From: JANPPS01 sp964242575
Lineage (GTDB): Bacteria; Pseudomonadota; Alphaproteobacteria; Acetobacterales; Acetobacteraceae
NCBI GenBank assembly: GCA_964242575.1
Contig: CAXTCN010000013.1
Location: 1-64,000, forward strand
DNA: 64,000 nucleotides
Direction: 5' to 3'
Shown: positions 1 through 7,764 of the stretch, in pieces
Position numbering within the stretch: the stretch's first letter is position 1
How the letters are laid out: every line of letters starts with the position of its first letter
The notes under the pieces: generated by a model
Database searches by the model: none
Seen by the model: the letters and a program-made list of their open reading frames with translations, nothing else
Told to the model about the DNA's origin: nothing
Made by a program: the position numbers and the translations under genes

Positions 1-211
1 TGTCCCGATCCTATCGGAAGCTTCCGCGTCGCGTTAAGTCCGACAGGCTGCTAGGTGACGCGATCGTCAGGACCATCAAACCGACCGCGCCTGATGCCGC
101 CGAACGCGGGTATCCCACACTTCCTTATGCTCTCCAAATAGTGTGTGAGTTCTTCGCCCACAAACCTCGCTTTGCTCTGGTTTCTGCTGAATTAAATCTC
201 TAGTTCGTTTG
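1..211. other. Window edge, no clear gene; possible ORF tail on plus strand
   Basis: No recognisable gene lies wholly in this stretch. The plus strand is open from base 3 to a TAG at 201-203 (about 66 codons, reading ...RSYRKLPRRVKSD...), so the 3' end of a gene entering from the left is possible. I do not recognise the peptide and its codon use is not convincing. The end of the WD40 STAND gene lies just beyond on the opposite strand, so the two would be convergent. Nothing else is visible here. Confidence 0.15.
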
Positions 212-3200
212 TTACTGAAAGCCCCGTAAGTAAGCAAGTGTTCCGATCCAGATCGTGTTGAGCCCTTGAGCTACTGCTGCATCATAGCTAGTCCTAGATG
301 CCTTCTTAGCCGGGATCTGAAGAGGCTTCGGCGCATTCTGACCCAAGGTCGAACGGACCTGATTTAGCAAAATGTGTCCCGTAGGCGGTGCACGCCAGGT
401 AGAGACAACTCGATCTCTAGATACAGTCATGACTTGCCCATTTGCAGGGTCGAAGACGGCGGCCCGGACCTTGCCTCCATGCTGCAGAGGCTGCCCGATC
501 GGCTCGCCTGTGCGAGCGTCCCAGATTTGGGCAGTGTTGTCCTGGGACGCGGTGACGACCCGTTCGCCCGTACGGTCGAAGACGGCGGCCCAGACCGCGT
601 TTCCATACTGCAGAGGCTGGCCGATCGGCTCGCCGGTGCGGGCATCCCAGATTTGAGCGGTTTTGTCCGAGGACGCGGTGACGACCCGCTCGCCCGCAGG
701 GTCGAAGACGGCGGCCCAAACCGCGCCGCCATGCTGCAGGGGCTTGCCAATCGGCTCGCCGGTGCGGGCATCCCAGATTTGGGCGGTTTTGTCCGAGGAC
801 GCGGTGACGACCCGCTCGCCCGCAGGGTCGAAGACGGCGGCCCAAACCGCGCCGCCATGCTGCAGGGGCTTGCCAATCGGCTCGCCGGTGCGGGCATCCC
901 AGATTTGGGCGGTGCTGTCCTGGGATGCGGTGACAACCCGCTCGCCCGTGCGGTCAAAGACGGCGGTGACCCTCCCCTTATGCTGCATAGGCTTCCCAAT
1001 CGGCTCGCCAGTACGGGCATCCCAGATAAGGGCAGTCTCGGCCTGGCACCCATCCATCACCCGCCCGCTCGTGGCGTCGAAAGCGGAGGTGGGTACCGCG
1101 CACTCATGGTTCAGGGGCTGACCGATCGGCTCGCCAGTGAGAGCGTCCGAAAAACCGAAAAGCGTATCGCTCGACATCGTAATGACCCTCTTTCCGGTGG
1201 GGTCGAAAACGACGTTCTTGACCATCCCCCCATGCTGCAAGGGCTTGCCTATAGGCTCGCCGGTGCAGGTATCCCAGACAAGAGCGATTTCGTCATCGAA
1301 TACGGTGACGACTCGCTCGCCCGTGAGATCAAACATGGCGTTGGTGATCGCTCCCTTATACTTCAACAACTTGGCGATCGGCCTGTCGATGCGGGCGTCC
1401 CAGACGCGGGCGGTTTTGTCTTGGGATGCGGTAACGACCCGCTCGCCTGTGGGATCGAAAACGGCGGTATAGACTGCGTTTCCATGCTGCAGAGGCTTGC
1501 CGATCGGCTTGCCGGTACGGACATCCCAGATTTGGGCGGTTTTGTCCGAGGACGCGGTGACGACCCGCTCGCCTGTGGGATCGAAAACGGCGGTATAGAC
1601 TCCGTTTCTATGCTGTAGGGGCCTGCCGACTGGCTTGCCGGTGCGGGCGTCCCAGATTTGGGCGGTGCTGTTAGCAACGGTGACGACCCGTTCGCCTGTG
1701 TGGTCGAAGACGGCGGCCCCAACCTCGCCCCCATGCTGTAGGGGCTTGCCGACCGGCTTGCCGGTGCGAGCGTCCCAAATTTGGGCGGTGTTGTCCTGGG
1801 AGGCGGTGACGACCCGTTCGCCCGTGTGGTCGAAGACGGCGGTGGAGACCGCGGCTCCATGCTGCAGGGGCTGGCGGATCGCCGCACCGGTGCGGGCATC
1901 CCAGATCTGGGCGGTTTCGTCATGGGATGCGGTGACGACCCGCTCGCCTGTGGGGTCGAAGACGGCAGTATAGACCTTGTCTCCATGCTGCAGAGGCTTG
2001 CCGATCGGCTCGCCGGTGCGGGCGTCCCAGATGCGGGCGGTCCTGTCCTCGGACGCGGTCACGACCCGCTCGCCGGCTGGGTCAAAGACAGCAGCCCAAA
2101 TTCTTTTCTTGTGCTGCAGAGGCTGGCCAATTGGCTCGCCGGTGCGGGCGTCCCAGATGCGGGCAGTCCTGTCCTCGGACGCGGTCACGACCCGCTCGCC
2201 CTTAAGGTCAAAAACCGCCTTGTAGACTTTGCTCTTATGCTGCAAGGGCTTGCCGATTGGCTCGCCAGTGCGGGTGTTCCAGATCCGGGCGGTGTTGTCG
2301 TGGGATGCAGTAATTATCCGCTCGCCCGCAGAGTCGAAAACGGCGGTTTCGACCAAGTCCTCATGCTGCAGAGGCGGCACTAGGAAACTATCTGCTGTCG
2401 TCCGCACCAGCTCGGCCCAAGGTGCAAGTTGATCCGGGTTGGTGTCGAGTGTCAGAGAGCCGGTTAGTCCGGCCAACGCTGCCCTTGCGGCCTCAAAGTA
2501 TCGAGCGCGATCGTTTTCTATTTTCGCGAGGGAGGCTTGCGCGCGAGAGGTTTGTCGAGCTGCCTCGCGAGCCTCGGTATACGCCGCCTGGGAGCGTTCC
2601 TCTGCTTCTGTCGATACTCCAACAAAACCTACTGTGACAAGAGACGCGCCGACAAACAGCACCAGGAACACGACTGCAGCTATCCTGGCTCGGACCACGG
2701 CGTGACGTGCCTGCCGTTGGCGGCCCTCTGAAACTGCGATAGATGCCGCTAGGAAGCCCTGTTCTTCCAGGCTGAGGTCGTCGCGACGTTTCGAGAGCCA
2801 GTCCGTGGCTTGGGCCAGCATGCTGCCTCGCAGCAGCGGCCCGTCGTCGGTCGGATTGGCCAGCCAGAGTGCGACGCTCCCATGAATTTGGCGCAGCCAG
2901 GATTGGAAGGCACGGTCCCGGCTGATCCAGTCAACCAACTTGGGCCAGTGGCGGATCAGCGCCTCATGCACCACCTCGGCGGTTTCGCGTGTCGATGCCG
3001 GTGCGTTGGTTACTACCAGCCGGTTGTCCTCTCCCGCTAGACGTTGCGCAAGATGCCAGACCTCATCACCCAGTTCCCGGCGCTCGACGACGCGCCTCGT
3101 GTCCTCCTGCCCCTCGCCAAGCGTCACCAGCCGCGTGAATAGGCGCTGGAAGGCCTTCTCCATCTGCGTATTCGCGCCGTCCTGGGTCAGCGCCGTGAAG

Positions 3201-4225
3201 ATCATCTCCGCTCGTTGTGCCACTGCGCCCTCGACGCCACCAATGGCGTCATAGCCCGCGCGCGTGATGGTCCTGTTCGCCTGTCGCCCCCACATCTCCC
3301 GCAGCGCGAACTGCAGCAAGGGCAGGCTGCCAGGCTTGCTCTCGACATCATCGAGCAGGGTCTGCACGAGCCCGGGGTCGAACGAAACCTCCATCTCCCT
3401 CGCCGGGCACACGATGGCTGCTTGCAGCTCGTCCCGGTTCATTGGGCCGAGGTTCTCCACATGACCTTGCAAAGCGTCAGCGAGCGACCGATACCGGAGC
3501 GCACGGCCATAGAAGTCGGCGCGCAAGGTCAAGATTAGGCTGATGTCGGGGCTGCTGCCCGTTGCCGGATCGGAGAAGCCGGCCAGCAGTACGTCGATGA
3601 AGCGCTGCCGGACCGCTTCGTCTTCGACGAGGGTAAACGCTTCCTCGAATTGATCGGCAATGAATAGAATGCGCCTGCCTTTATTGCGGCTGCGACAGTC
3701 CGCGAACACGTCGTGCAACGTGAGCTCGCCGGCCTGGAGGCTGGTGGCCAACTCCTTCGTGTTCTTCAGTCGCTCGGTATCGGAGGTGCTGTCCACGTAA
3801 AGCGGCACCATGGATCGAGCCAGCGCCCGGAAAGGATCGCGATCCGGCTCGGTGCCGATACGGAAGTAGCTGAAGAGCCAGTGGTCTGTACGGTGCAGCC
3901 ACGGCGCGAGACCGGCTAGGACGATGGAGGATTTGCCCGTGCCGGAGGCGCCAACCAAGGCGGTCAAGCTTTGCCCGGTCACAGCCTCATTCAGCCGCTT
4001 AATCGCCGTATCGCGGCCGAAGAACATGTTCGCCTCGTCCGGGCCGAAATAGGCCAGCCCCGGATACGGACAGGGCTGGACCAGTGCCGCGTCAACGTGA
4101 GCCGGAAGCGCATGTTCGACGGCACGACCATAGAAATTCATGATCCCGACATGGACCGTGCCGGCCCCGGCAACGCCTTGGATATGGCCGCCAGTGATGG
4201 TCGTCTGGACCGTGCTGTCCGCCAT
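212..4225 (-). CDS. STAND ATPase with N-terminal amyloid-like motif, membrane segment and 16 WD40 repeats
   Basis: This is a large NLR-like sensor, 1337 aa. Residues 8-33 hold a glycine-rich motif (QGVAGAGTV) shared with the C-terminus of the protein encoded just upstream. A STAND/AAA-type NTPase follows: the lead-in PCPYPGLAYFGPDEANMFFGRD, Walker A GASGTGKSS (92-100) and Walker B ILFIADQFEE (about 186-195). One predicted membrane helix lies near 514-535, then a short helical stretch, then 16 WD40 repeats of about 42 residues (about 627-1298). Such proteins oligomerise when the repeat domain senses a trigger. Here the N-terminus carries no enzyme, only the motif, so signalling probably passes to the separate small partner. 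The gene starts 23 bp after the partner's stop, behind an AGGAACGG ribosome site, so they form an operon. Architecture is secure; a phage-defence role is inferred from family and location. Confidence 0.85.
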   Translation of the reverse strand: MADSTVQTTITGGHIQGVAGAGTVHVGIMNFYGRAVEHALPAHVDAALVQPCPYPGLAYFGPDEANMFFGRDTAIKRLNEAVTGQSLTALVGASGTGKSSIVLAGLAPWLHRTDHWLFSYFRIGTEPDRDPFRALARSMVPLYVDSTSDTERLKNTKELATSLQAGELTLHDVFADCRSRNKGRRILFIADQFEEAFTLVEDEAVRQRFIDVLLAGFSDPATGSSPDISLILTLRADFYGRALRYRSLADALQGHVENLGPMNRDELQAAIVCPAREMEVSFDPGLVQTLLDDVESKPGSLPLLQFALREMWGRQANRTITRAGYDAIGGVEGAVAQRAEMIFTALTQDGANTQMEKAFQRLFTRLVTLGEGQEDTRRVVERRELGDEVWHLAQRLAGEDNRLVVTNAPASTRETAEVVHEALIRHWPKLVDWISRDRAFQSWLRQIHGSVALWLANPTDDGPLLRGSMLAQATDWLSKRRDDLSLEEQGFLAASIAVSEGRQRQARHAVVRARIAAVVFLVLFVGASLVTVGFVGVSTEAEERSQAAYTEAREAARQTSRAQASLAKIENDRARYFEAARAALAGLTGSLTLDTNPDQLAPWAELVRTTADSFLVPPLQHEDLVETAVFDSAGERIITASHDNTARIWNTRTGEPIGKPLQHKSKVYKAVFDLKGERVVTASEDRTARIWDARTGEPIGQPLQHKKRIWAAVFDPAGERVVTASEDRTARIWDARTGEPIGKPLQHGDKVYTAVFDPTGERVVTASHDETAQIWDARTGAAIRQPLQHGAAVSTAVFDHTGERVVTASQDNTAQIWDARTGKPVGKPLQHGGEVGAAVFDHTGERVVTVANSTAQIWDARTGKPVGRPLQHRNGVYTAVFDPTGERVVTASSDKTAQIWDVRTGKPIGKPLQHGNAVYTAVFDPTGERVVTASQDKTARVWDARIDRPIAKLLKYKGAITNAMFDLTGERVVTVFDDEIALVWDTCTGEPIGKPLQHGGMVKNVVFDPTGKRVITMSSDTLFGFSDALTGEPIGQPLNHECAVPTSAFDATSGRVMDGCQAETALIWDARTGEPIGKPMQHKGRVTAVFDRTGERVVTASQDSTAQIWDARTGEPIGKPLQHGGAVWAAVFDPAGERVVTASSDKTAQIWDARTGEPIGKPLQHGGAVWAAVFDPAGERVVTASSDKTAQIWDARTGEPIGQPLQYGNAVWAAVFDRTGERVVTASQDNTAQIWDARTGEPIGQPLQHGGKVRAAVFDPANGQVMTVSRDRVVSTWRAPPTGHILLNQVRSTLGQNAPKPLQIPAKKASRTSYDAAVAQGLNTIWIGTLAYLRGFQ
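425..2370 (-). repeat. Tandem DNA repeats encoding WD40 blades
   Basis: About sixteen units of roughly 126-129 bp encode the WD40 repeats of the STAND protein. Each unit encodes AVFDxxGERVVTAS...TAQIWDARTGEPIGKPLQH with small changes. Neighbouring blades near 660-890 are almost identical at the DNA level, while blades in the 950-1400 part have drifted (one lacks a residue, others have lost the WD). This mix of identical and decayed units indicates ongoing unequal recombination or gene conversion, typical of fast-evolving repeat sensors. Confidence 0.85.
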
Positions 4226-4248
4226 TAAGGTATGTCCGTTCCTACTGG

Positions 4249-4656
4249 CTAATCCTTCGGGAGCGCACCGAAGGTTTGTGAGCCCATGTTGACGGTTCCA
4301 GCCCCCGCCACCCCCTGCACGACACCCCCGCTCATGGTGAACTGGATGTTGAACACGGCCCCATCTCCCACGTCTTGGGCTTTAAGCTGCTCGACTAGCT
4401 TGTGCAGCGCCTGTAGCACGTCGGGATCCTCGGTAGCCTTAACCGAAGCGACCTTCTCCTCAAGGACTCCTGCCTGTGCCTTGGACTTAGGGTCCTGCTC
4501 CAATGCCGTGACCGCTTTGGTGATCGGCGCGGTGTCGCCCCATTTGCGCTGGATCACCGTCTTCAGGCTGGCATAAGCGTCCTTGACCGCGGACTTGACC
4601 GTATCGGAGGCCATCGCGGGCAGGGCGGCAAGGATGGCGGTCGTGATCGGGTCCAT
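4249..4656 (-). CDS. Small helical effector candidate (Bell-like domain) with C-terminal amyloid-like motif
   Basis: This 135-aa protein has two parts. Residues 1-95 are predicted helical, beginning MDPITTAILAALPAMASDTVKSAVKDAYASLKTVI, with a hydrophobic first helix. It resembles the bacterial Bell domains, which are likened to fungal HeLo and MLKL membrane-attacking bundles. Residues 102-130 are a beta-prone glycine-rich tail containing GGVVQGVAGAGTV, almost the same as residues 12-24 of the adjacent STAND protein. In known bacterial amyloid-signalling pairs the effector bears the motif at its C-terminus and the NLR bears it at its N-terminus, and the assembled NLR seeds the effector. That order is seen here. 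It is the first gene of the operon, with RBS AGGAG. Membrane permeabilisation as its activity is inferred, not shown by any catalytic motif. It could instead be an adaptor. Confidence 0.65.
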   Translation of the reverse strand: MDPITTAILAALPAMASDTVKSAVKDAYASLKTVIQRKWGDTAPITKAVTALEQDPKSKAQAGVLEEKVASVKATEDPDVLQALHKLVEQLKAQDVGDGAVFNIQFTMSGGVVQGVAGAGTVNMGSQTFGALPKD

Positions 4657-4674
4657 GACCTGCTCCTAACACAA

Positions 4675-4699
4675 CAATATCGAGACTGCATCGATATTG
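4675..4699. promoter_or_regulatory. Perfect inverted repeat upstream of the effector/STAND operon
   Basis: CAATATCGA at 4675-4683 and TCGATATTG at 4691-4699 form perfect 9-bp arms around a 7-base centre, 19 bp upstream of the effector start. The position, just before the ribosome site (AGGAG near 4663), suits an operator that controls the operon. No gene for a matching regulator was identified nearby. Confidence 0.45.
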
Positions 4700-5110
4700 A
4701 CCGCAAGAACGGCGCGGAACAAGAAGCGATGCTGGATGAACGGACAGACATGCCTGTCTAGGAAGGAGTCAAGAGGCTGACGTAACCTGGGGCGCAGCTC
4801 CTTGCGAGGAGGTCTGACCGGCCTTTGCCGGCCGTCCGTGCCCAGTAGAGAGCGTTGCATCCCCAAGTCGGCCATTGGGGTTTATACCGACCATACTCCA
4901 CAGTAGGTTCAGTCACTTGGTTGACAACACCGGCTTCCCGTGCCGAGCGTGCGGGTATCCTATTATCAGACCGAGTGGCCGCGCCGCACGCGTGCCTACG
5001 AGTACGGCGTCTACACTGACCAGGTGCTGCAGAACTTCTTCATGCCGGGGATGTATGTCTTGACCAACCTGACGGCGGCGTGAGCCGAAGCCCATACCGA
5101 GTGGACCCGA

Positions 5111-5143
5111 CCGGGTGGAGGGCAGGATCTCTCCCTCGCCCGG
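5111..5143. terminator. GC-rich hairpin before the Phd gene
   Basis: CCGGGTGGAGGG at 5111-5122 pairs with CCCTCGCCCGG at 5133-5143 around a ten-base loop. There is no T-run after it on either strand, so it is either a weak terminator for the ORF remnant to its left or an operator for the antitoxin gene that starts ten bases later. Confidence 0.35.
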
Positions 5144-5152
5144 TGAAGTCGT

Positions 5153-5395
5153 GTGCACGAAATCCAGCTTCGCGACGCGAAGGAAACTCTCTCGGCGGTG
5201 ATCGACCAGGCCCGGCAGGGAGAGCCCTCCATCATTACACAGCATGGCCGGCGGGAAGCCGTGGTGCTCAGCTTTGAGGAATGGGAGCGTCTGTCGCGCG
5301 TCCCCTCCTTTGGGCGGCTGCTGATGGCCGCTCCGCTCGAGCCGGACGACCTCCCGGCCAGGGACGCAGGCTCCTTGCGGGACCCGGACCTCTGA
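5153..5395 (+). CDS. Phd/YefM-type antitoxin (orphaned)
   Basis: This 80-aa protein, MHEIQLRDAKETLSAVIDQARQGEPSIIT..., has the Phd/YefM N-terminal fold that binds DNA (the AKETLSAVIDQA helix and GEPSIITQHGRREAVVLSFEEW strands) and a short C-terminal tail that would wrap a toxin. The start is GTG. Antitoxins of this type neutralise a PIN-domain or RelE-type toxin encoded directly downstream. Here the toxin frame begins 4 bases after the antitoxin stop (GTG at 5400) but is lost at the CRISPR array after 14 codons. The antitoxin reading frame itself is intact, so it is an orphan antitoxin that may still bind DNA or neutralise a related toxin elsewhere. Confidence 0.85.
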   Translation: MHEIQLRDAKETLSAVIDQARQGEPSIITQHGRREAVVLSFEEWERLSRVPSFGRLLMAAPLEPDDLPARDAGSLRDPDL

Positions 5396-5399
5396 GGGC

Positions 5400-5440
5400 G
5401 TGTACCTGGTCGACACAAACGTCGTCTCTGCGGGTGCACC
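5400..5440 (+). pseudogene. 5' stub of a VapC-type PIN toxin truncated at the CRISPR array
   Basis: Starting at GTG 5400, the frame encodes MYLVDTNVVSAGAP. This is the signature N-terminus of VapC PIN-domain ribonucleases (LVDTNV supplies the first catalytic aspartate). The next base begins the outermost CRISPR repeat. The rest of the toxin (about 120 residues) is missing. The open frame runs on through the array only because the 61-bp repeat unit lacks stops in this frame. Gene order and spacing match an ordinary phd-vapC pair, so this is a deletion or array-associated rearrangement that removed the toxin. Confidence 0.75.
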
Positions 5441-6445
5441 CGGTTCATCCCCGCGGGTGCGGGGAACAAGTGGTCTGCCACCAGGTCTAGCAGCTCCACG
5501 TCGGTTCATCCCCGCGGGTGCGGGGAACACGAGCCTGCGATGCATGAGATCGTGTCCGAAAGCGGTTCATCCCCGCGGGTGCGGGGAACACGCATTCAGA
5601 CACGACGGCCCTATCTGGATGACCGGTTCATCCCCGCGGGTGCGGGGAACACCTCACCTACCCGACCACCGGCAGCACGTCCGGCGGTTCATCCCCGCGG
5701 GTGCGGGGAACACCCCAAACGTATTACGAGAACTGTGTAAACCAGCGGTTCATCCCCGCGGGTGCGGGGAACACCCAATGCCGGGGAGGTTCCTGGCATC
5801 AACCTCCGGTTCATCCCCGCGGGTGCGGGGAACACGTCCGGCGTCGGCCAGGCGCTGGCGGCGCAGCCGGTTCATCCCCGCGGGTGCGGGGAACACGACA
5901 GCACCGACACCCTGAACGGCCTCAAGACCGGTTCATCCCCGCGGGTGCGGGGAACACGGTCACACCCATGCCAAGCATTAGTGAGTGCTCGGTTCATCCC
6001 CGCGGGTGCGGGGAACACGAGCGGCCCATCGCGTCGGTGGCGGGTGCGGTCGGTTCATCCCCGCGGGTGCGGGGAACACGTCGGGCTAACTCCCAACACC
6101 AGGAAAGCCTGCGGTTCATCCCCGCGGGTGCGGGGAACACGAACGCTGCGGTGTCGTCGGCTACGCCGTCTCCGGTTCATCCCCGCGGGTGCGGGGAACA
6201 CGAAGGCGGGCGGCAGAGACCCCCGCTGCCGGCCGGTTCATCCCCGCGGGTGCGGGGAACACCCAAGTTGCACGCCTCAAGACGGCCAATCTCACGGTTC
6301 ATCCCCGCGGGTGCGGGGAACACGGCCAAGTTCACGTCCATGCGCGTCTCACGCACGGTTCATCCCCGCGGGTGCGGGGAACACATCCCAGTCACGGCTG
6401 ACCCAGGCGCGGGGTTCGGTTCATCCCCGCGGGTGCGGGGAACAC
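5441..6445 (-). CRISPR. Type I-E CRISPR array, 17 repeats and 16 spacers
   Basis: Seventeen 29-bp repeats start every 61 bases from 5441 to 6417. On the plus strand each begins CGGTTCATCCCCGCGGGT and ends GCGGGGAACAC. All 16 spacers are exactly 32 bp and no two look alike. The repeat type and the adjacent cas2 show that the crRNA is transcribed from the minus strand, so the newest spacers lie at the right, next to cas2, and the oldest at the left. The leftmost repeat (5441-5469) differs only in its last base (A instead of C), as expected for the leader-distal end. The regular spacing and lack of decay suggest a recently active array. Spacer targets cannot be judged from sequence alone. Confidence 0.98.
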
Positions 6446-6494
6446 CCTTCGTGGAAGTAACTGTTTATGCTAGCCTATTCGCTTGTCAAACAAC
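6446..6494 (-). promoter_or_regulatory. CRISPR leader with crRNA promoter
   Basis: Only 49 bp separate the cas2 stop from the first repeat, and this stretch is AT-rich compared with its surroundings. On the minus strand it carries a perfect -35 box TTGACA (6484-6489) and an AT-rich -10-like stretch (ATAAAC, about 6463-6468) 15-16 bp downstream. Transcription would enter the first repeat some 15-20 bp later. The short leader means that upstream integration signals probably extend into the cas2 coding end. Confidence 0.6.
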
Positions 6495-6821
6495 CTACCG
6501 GTTTCCAGGTTCTTCCGGCTGTCCCCATGGCGCCGCAGGGGTAGGGTCCGCAGTGAACGCCACCAGGCGAAGCCCGTCTAGGTCCACCGGAACGCGGCGG
6601 TTGCGGCCGCAGGTATCGAATTCGAAGCCTGCGTCGTTCGGGGTTGCCCAGGCGATCACCCCGTTGCCCTCCTCGATGTAGGCGCACACTTGCCCCCACA
6701 GCATTTCGCGCACGCGCTTGCCGTAGGTGCCCACGTACACGCCTGCCCGAACCTCCAGCAGCCACACTGCAAGCCGCCCGCGCAGTCGTGGCGGTGCGTT
6801 CTCAACCACGATGACCAGCAT
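6495..6821 (-). CDS. cas2: CRISPR-associated endonuclease Cas2, type I-E
   Basis: The 108-aa product begins MLVIVVENAPPRLRGRLAVWLLEVRAGVYVG. This is the I-E Cas2 form (ferredoxin fold, with LxxWLxExRxGVYVG). Cas2 dimers bridge two Cas1 dimers to form the spacer integration complex. The chosen ATG (6819-6821) removes 46 arginine-rich codons that are antisense-like and lack family similarity. It overlaps the end of cas1 by 20 bp, so the two are translationally coupled. It is the last gene of the cas operon, directly before the leader and array. The C-terminal tail is about ten residues of proline-rich sequence beyond the usual end. Confidence 0.95.
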   Translation of the reverse strand: MLVIVVENAPPRLRGRLAVWLLEVRAGVYVGTYGKRVREMLWGQVCAYIEEGNGVIAWATPNDAGFEFDTCGRNRRVPVDLDGLRLVAFTADPTPAAPWGQPEEPGNR

Positions 6822-7764
6822 CGCCGGACACCTCCGCAAGCGGAATGGCGACCGGCATGGCCTCCTCCGGGTCGGGCGGCACCGGAAGCCCACCCGCCGC
6901 CAGCACGTCCTCAATGGCTGGGATGAGCTGCGCCAAGGTGTTCTGCTTGCGGAACGCATCGCGGCACCGGCGGCGGACCGCGTTCACCGGGTTGCCGATC
7001 GGCTCGCCATCCAGCGTGGCCCGGTCCTTCTCGATCGCCGCCACGACCCGAAACGCTTCCGGCACTACCGTGTCGAACTTGAACAGGTCGGCGATGTCGT
7101 ACACGAAGCTTTGCGGCTTGCCACTGTGCAGGAAGCCGATTGCCGGTGCGTAGCCTGCCGCCAGCACCGCCGCTTCCGTGATGCCGTACAGCGCGGCCGT
7201 GGCGGCCGAAAGGCAGCGGTTCACCGTGTCCGCCCCGCCCCAGTCCCGCGGGTCGTACTTGCGGCCGGCCCAGGTCACGCCGTGCTTCTGCGCGAGCAGA
7301 CGGTAGGTTTCGCGCACCCGTGCGCCCTCGATCCCGCGGAGTTGGTCCACCGAGCGCCGGGCTGGCGCGTCCTCGCCAAAACGAATCGCGTACATGCGCC
7401 GCACCACGCGCAGCCGCGCGTCATCGTCCAACGCGAGCCGGGCCTGGTAGAGCAGCCGGTCGGAGCGTGCGCCGCCGGGCTGTCCCGCCGCATACAAGCG
7501 CACCCCGGCCTCCCCCACCCAGATCAGCAGCGTGCCGGCCCGGGCGGCAAGCGCCACGGCGGCGTGGCTGACTCGTGTGCCCGGCTCCAGCATCAGGCAG
7601 GCGATACCGCCTACCGGGATCACCACCCGCACGCCGCGCGCGTCCACCACCACGAAGGCGCCGTCGATCACGTCGAGCTGCCCCTTGTCGATGAACAGGA
7701 TGGAGCTGCGTTCCTTGATCGGGATGGGCCGGGGTGGCGGCAGGCCGGGCAGGGCGCCGGGCAT
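6802..7764 (-). CDS. cas1: CRISPR integrase Cas1, type I-E
   Basis: This 320-aa Cas1 inserts new spacers at the leader end. The expected metal ligands are present: Glu146 in GIEGARVRETY, His213 in GFLHSG and Asp223/Asp226 in VYDIADLFKFD. The N-terminal beta domain starts ERSSILFIDKGQLDVIDGAFVVVD. The start ATG shares one base with the cas6e stop (TGATG), showing operon coupling. The length is slightly above the usual 305, owing to a proline-rich head and a C-terminal extension. With intact Cas2 next to it, the adaptation module looks functional. Confidence 0.97.
   Translation of the reverse strand: MPGALPGLPPPRPIPIKERSSILFIDKGQLDVIDGAFVVVDARGVRVVIPVGGIACLMLEPGTRVSHAAVALAARAGTLLIWVGEAGVRLYAAGQPGGARSDRLLYQARLALDDDARLRVVRRMYAIRFGEDAPARRSVDQLRGIEGARVRETYRLLAQKHGVTWAGRKYDPRDWGGADTVNRCLSAATAALYGITEAAVLAAGYAPAIGFLHSGKPQSFVYDIADLFKFDTVVPEAFRVVAAIEKDRATLDGEPIGNPVNAVRRRCRDAFRKQNTLAQLIPAIEDVLAAGGLPVPPDPEEAMPVAIPLAEVSGDAGHRG

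Larger units (their letters stand above)
4657..5152. other. Gene-poor stretch between the STAND operon and the Phd antitoxin
   Basis: No complete gene is convincing here. An unassigned plus-strand ORF (4940-5083, GTG start, 47 aa) reads VPSVRVSYYQTEWPRRTRAY...FFMPGMYVLTNLTAA. Its composition looks protein-like, and it may be the tail of a broken gene. Small palindromes are present (AGACATGCCTGTCT near 4746, and a GGCC-rich hairpin near 4817-4834). The operon promoter for the minus-strand genes should lie in 4675-4760. Confidence 0.3.

Noticed and set aside
374..2383. Plus-strand ORFs opposite the WD40 repeats
   Set aside because: They mirror the repetitive GC-rich WD40 coding sequence on the minus strand and have no independent motifs.
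5400..6681. Long open frames through the CRISPR array (proteins rich in SSPRVRGT, RFIPAGAGN and VHPRGCGEH)
   Set aside because: They are the 29-bp repeat read in three frames. The 61-bp unit length rotates the frame, and there are no stops in the repeat. Not proteins.
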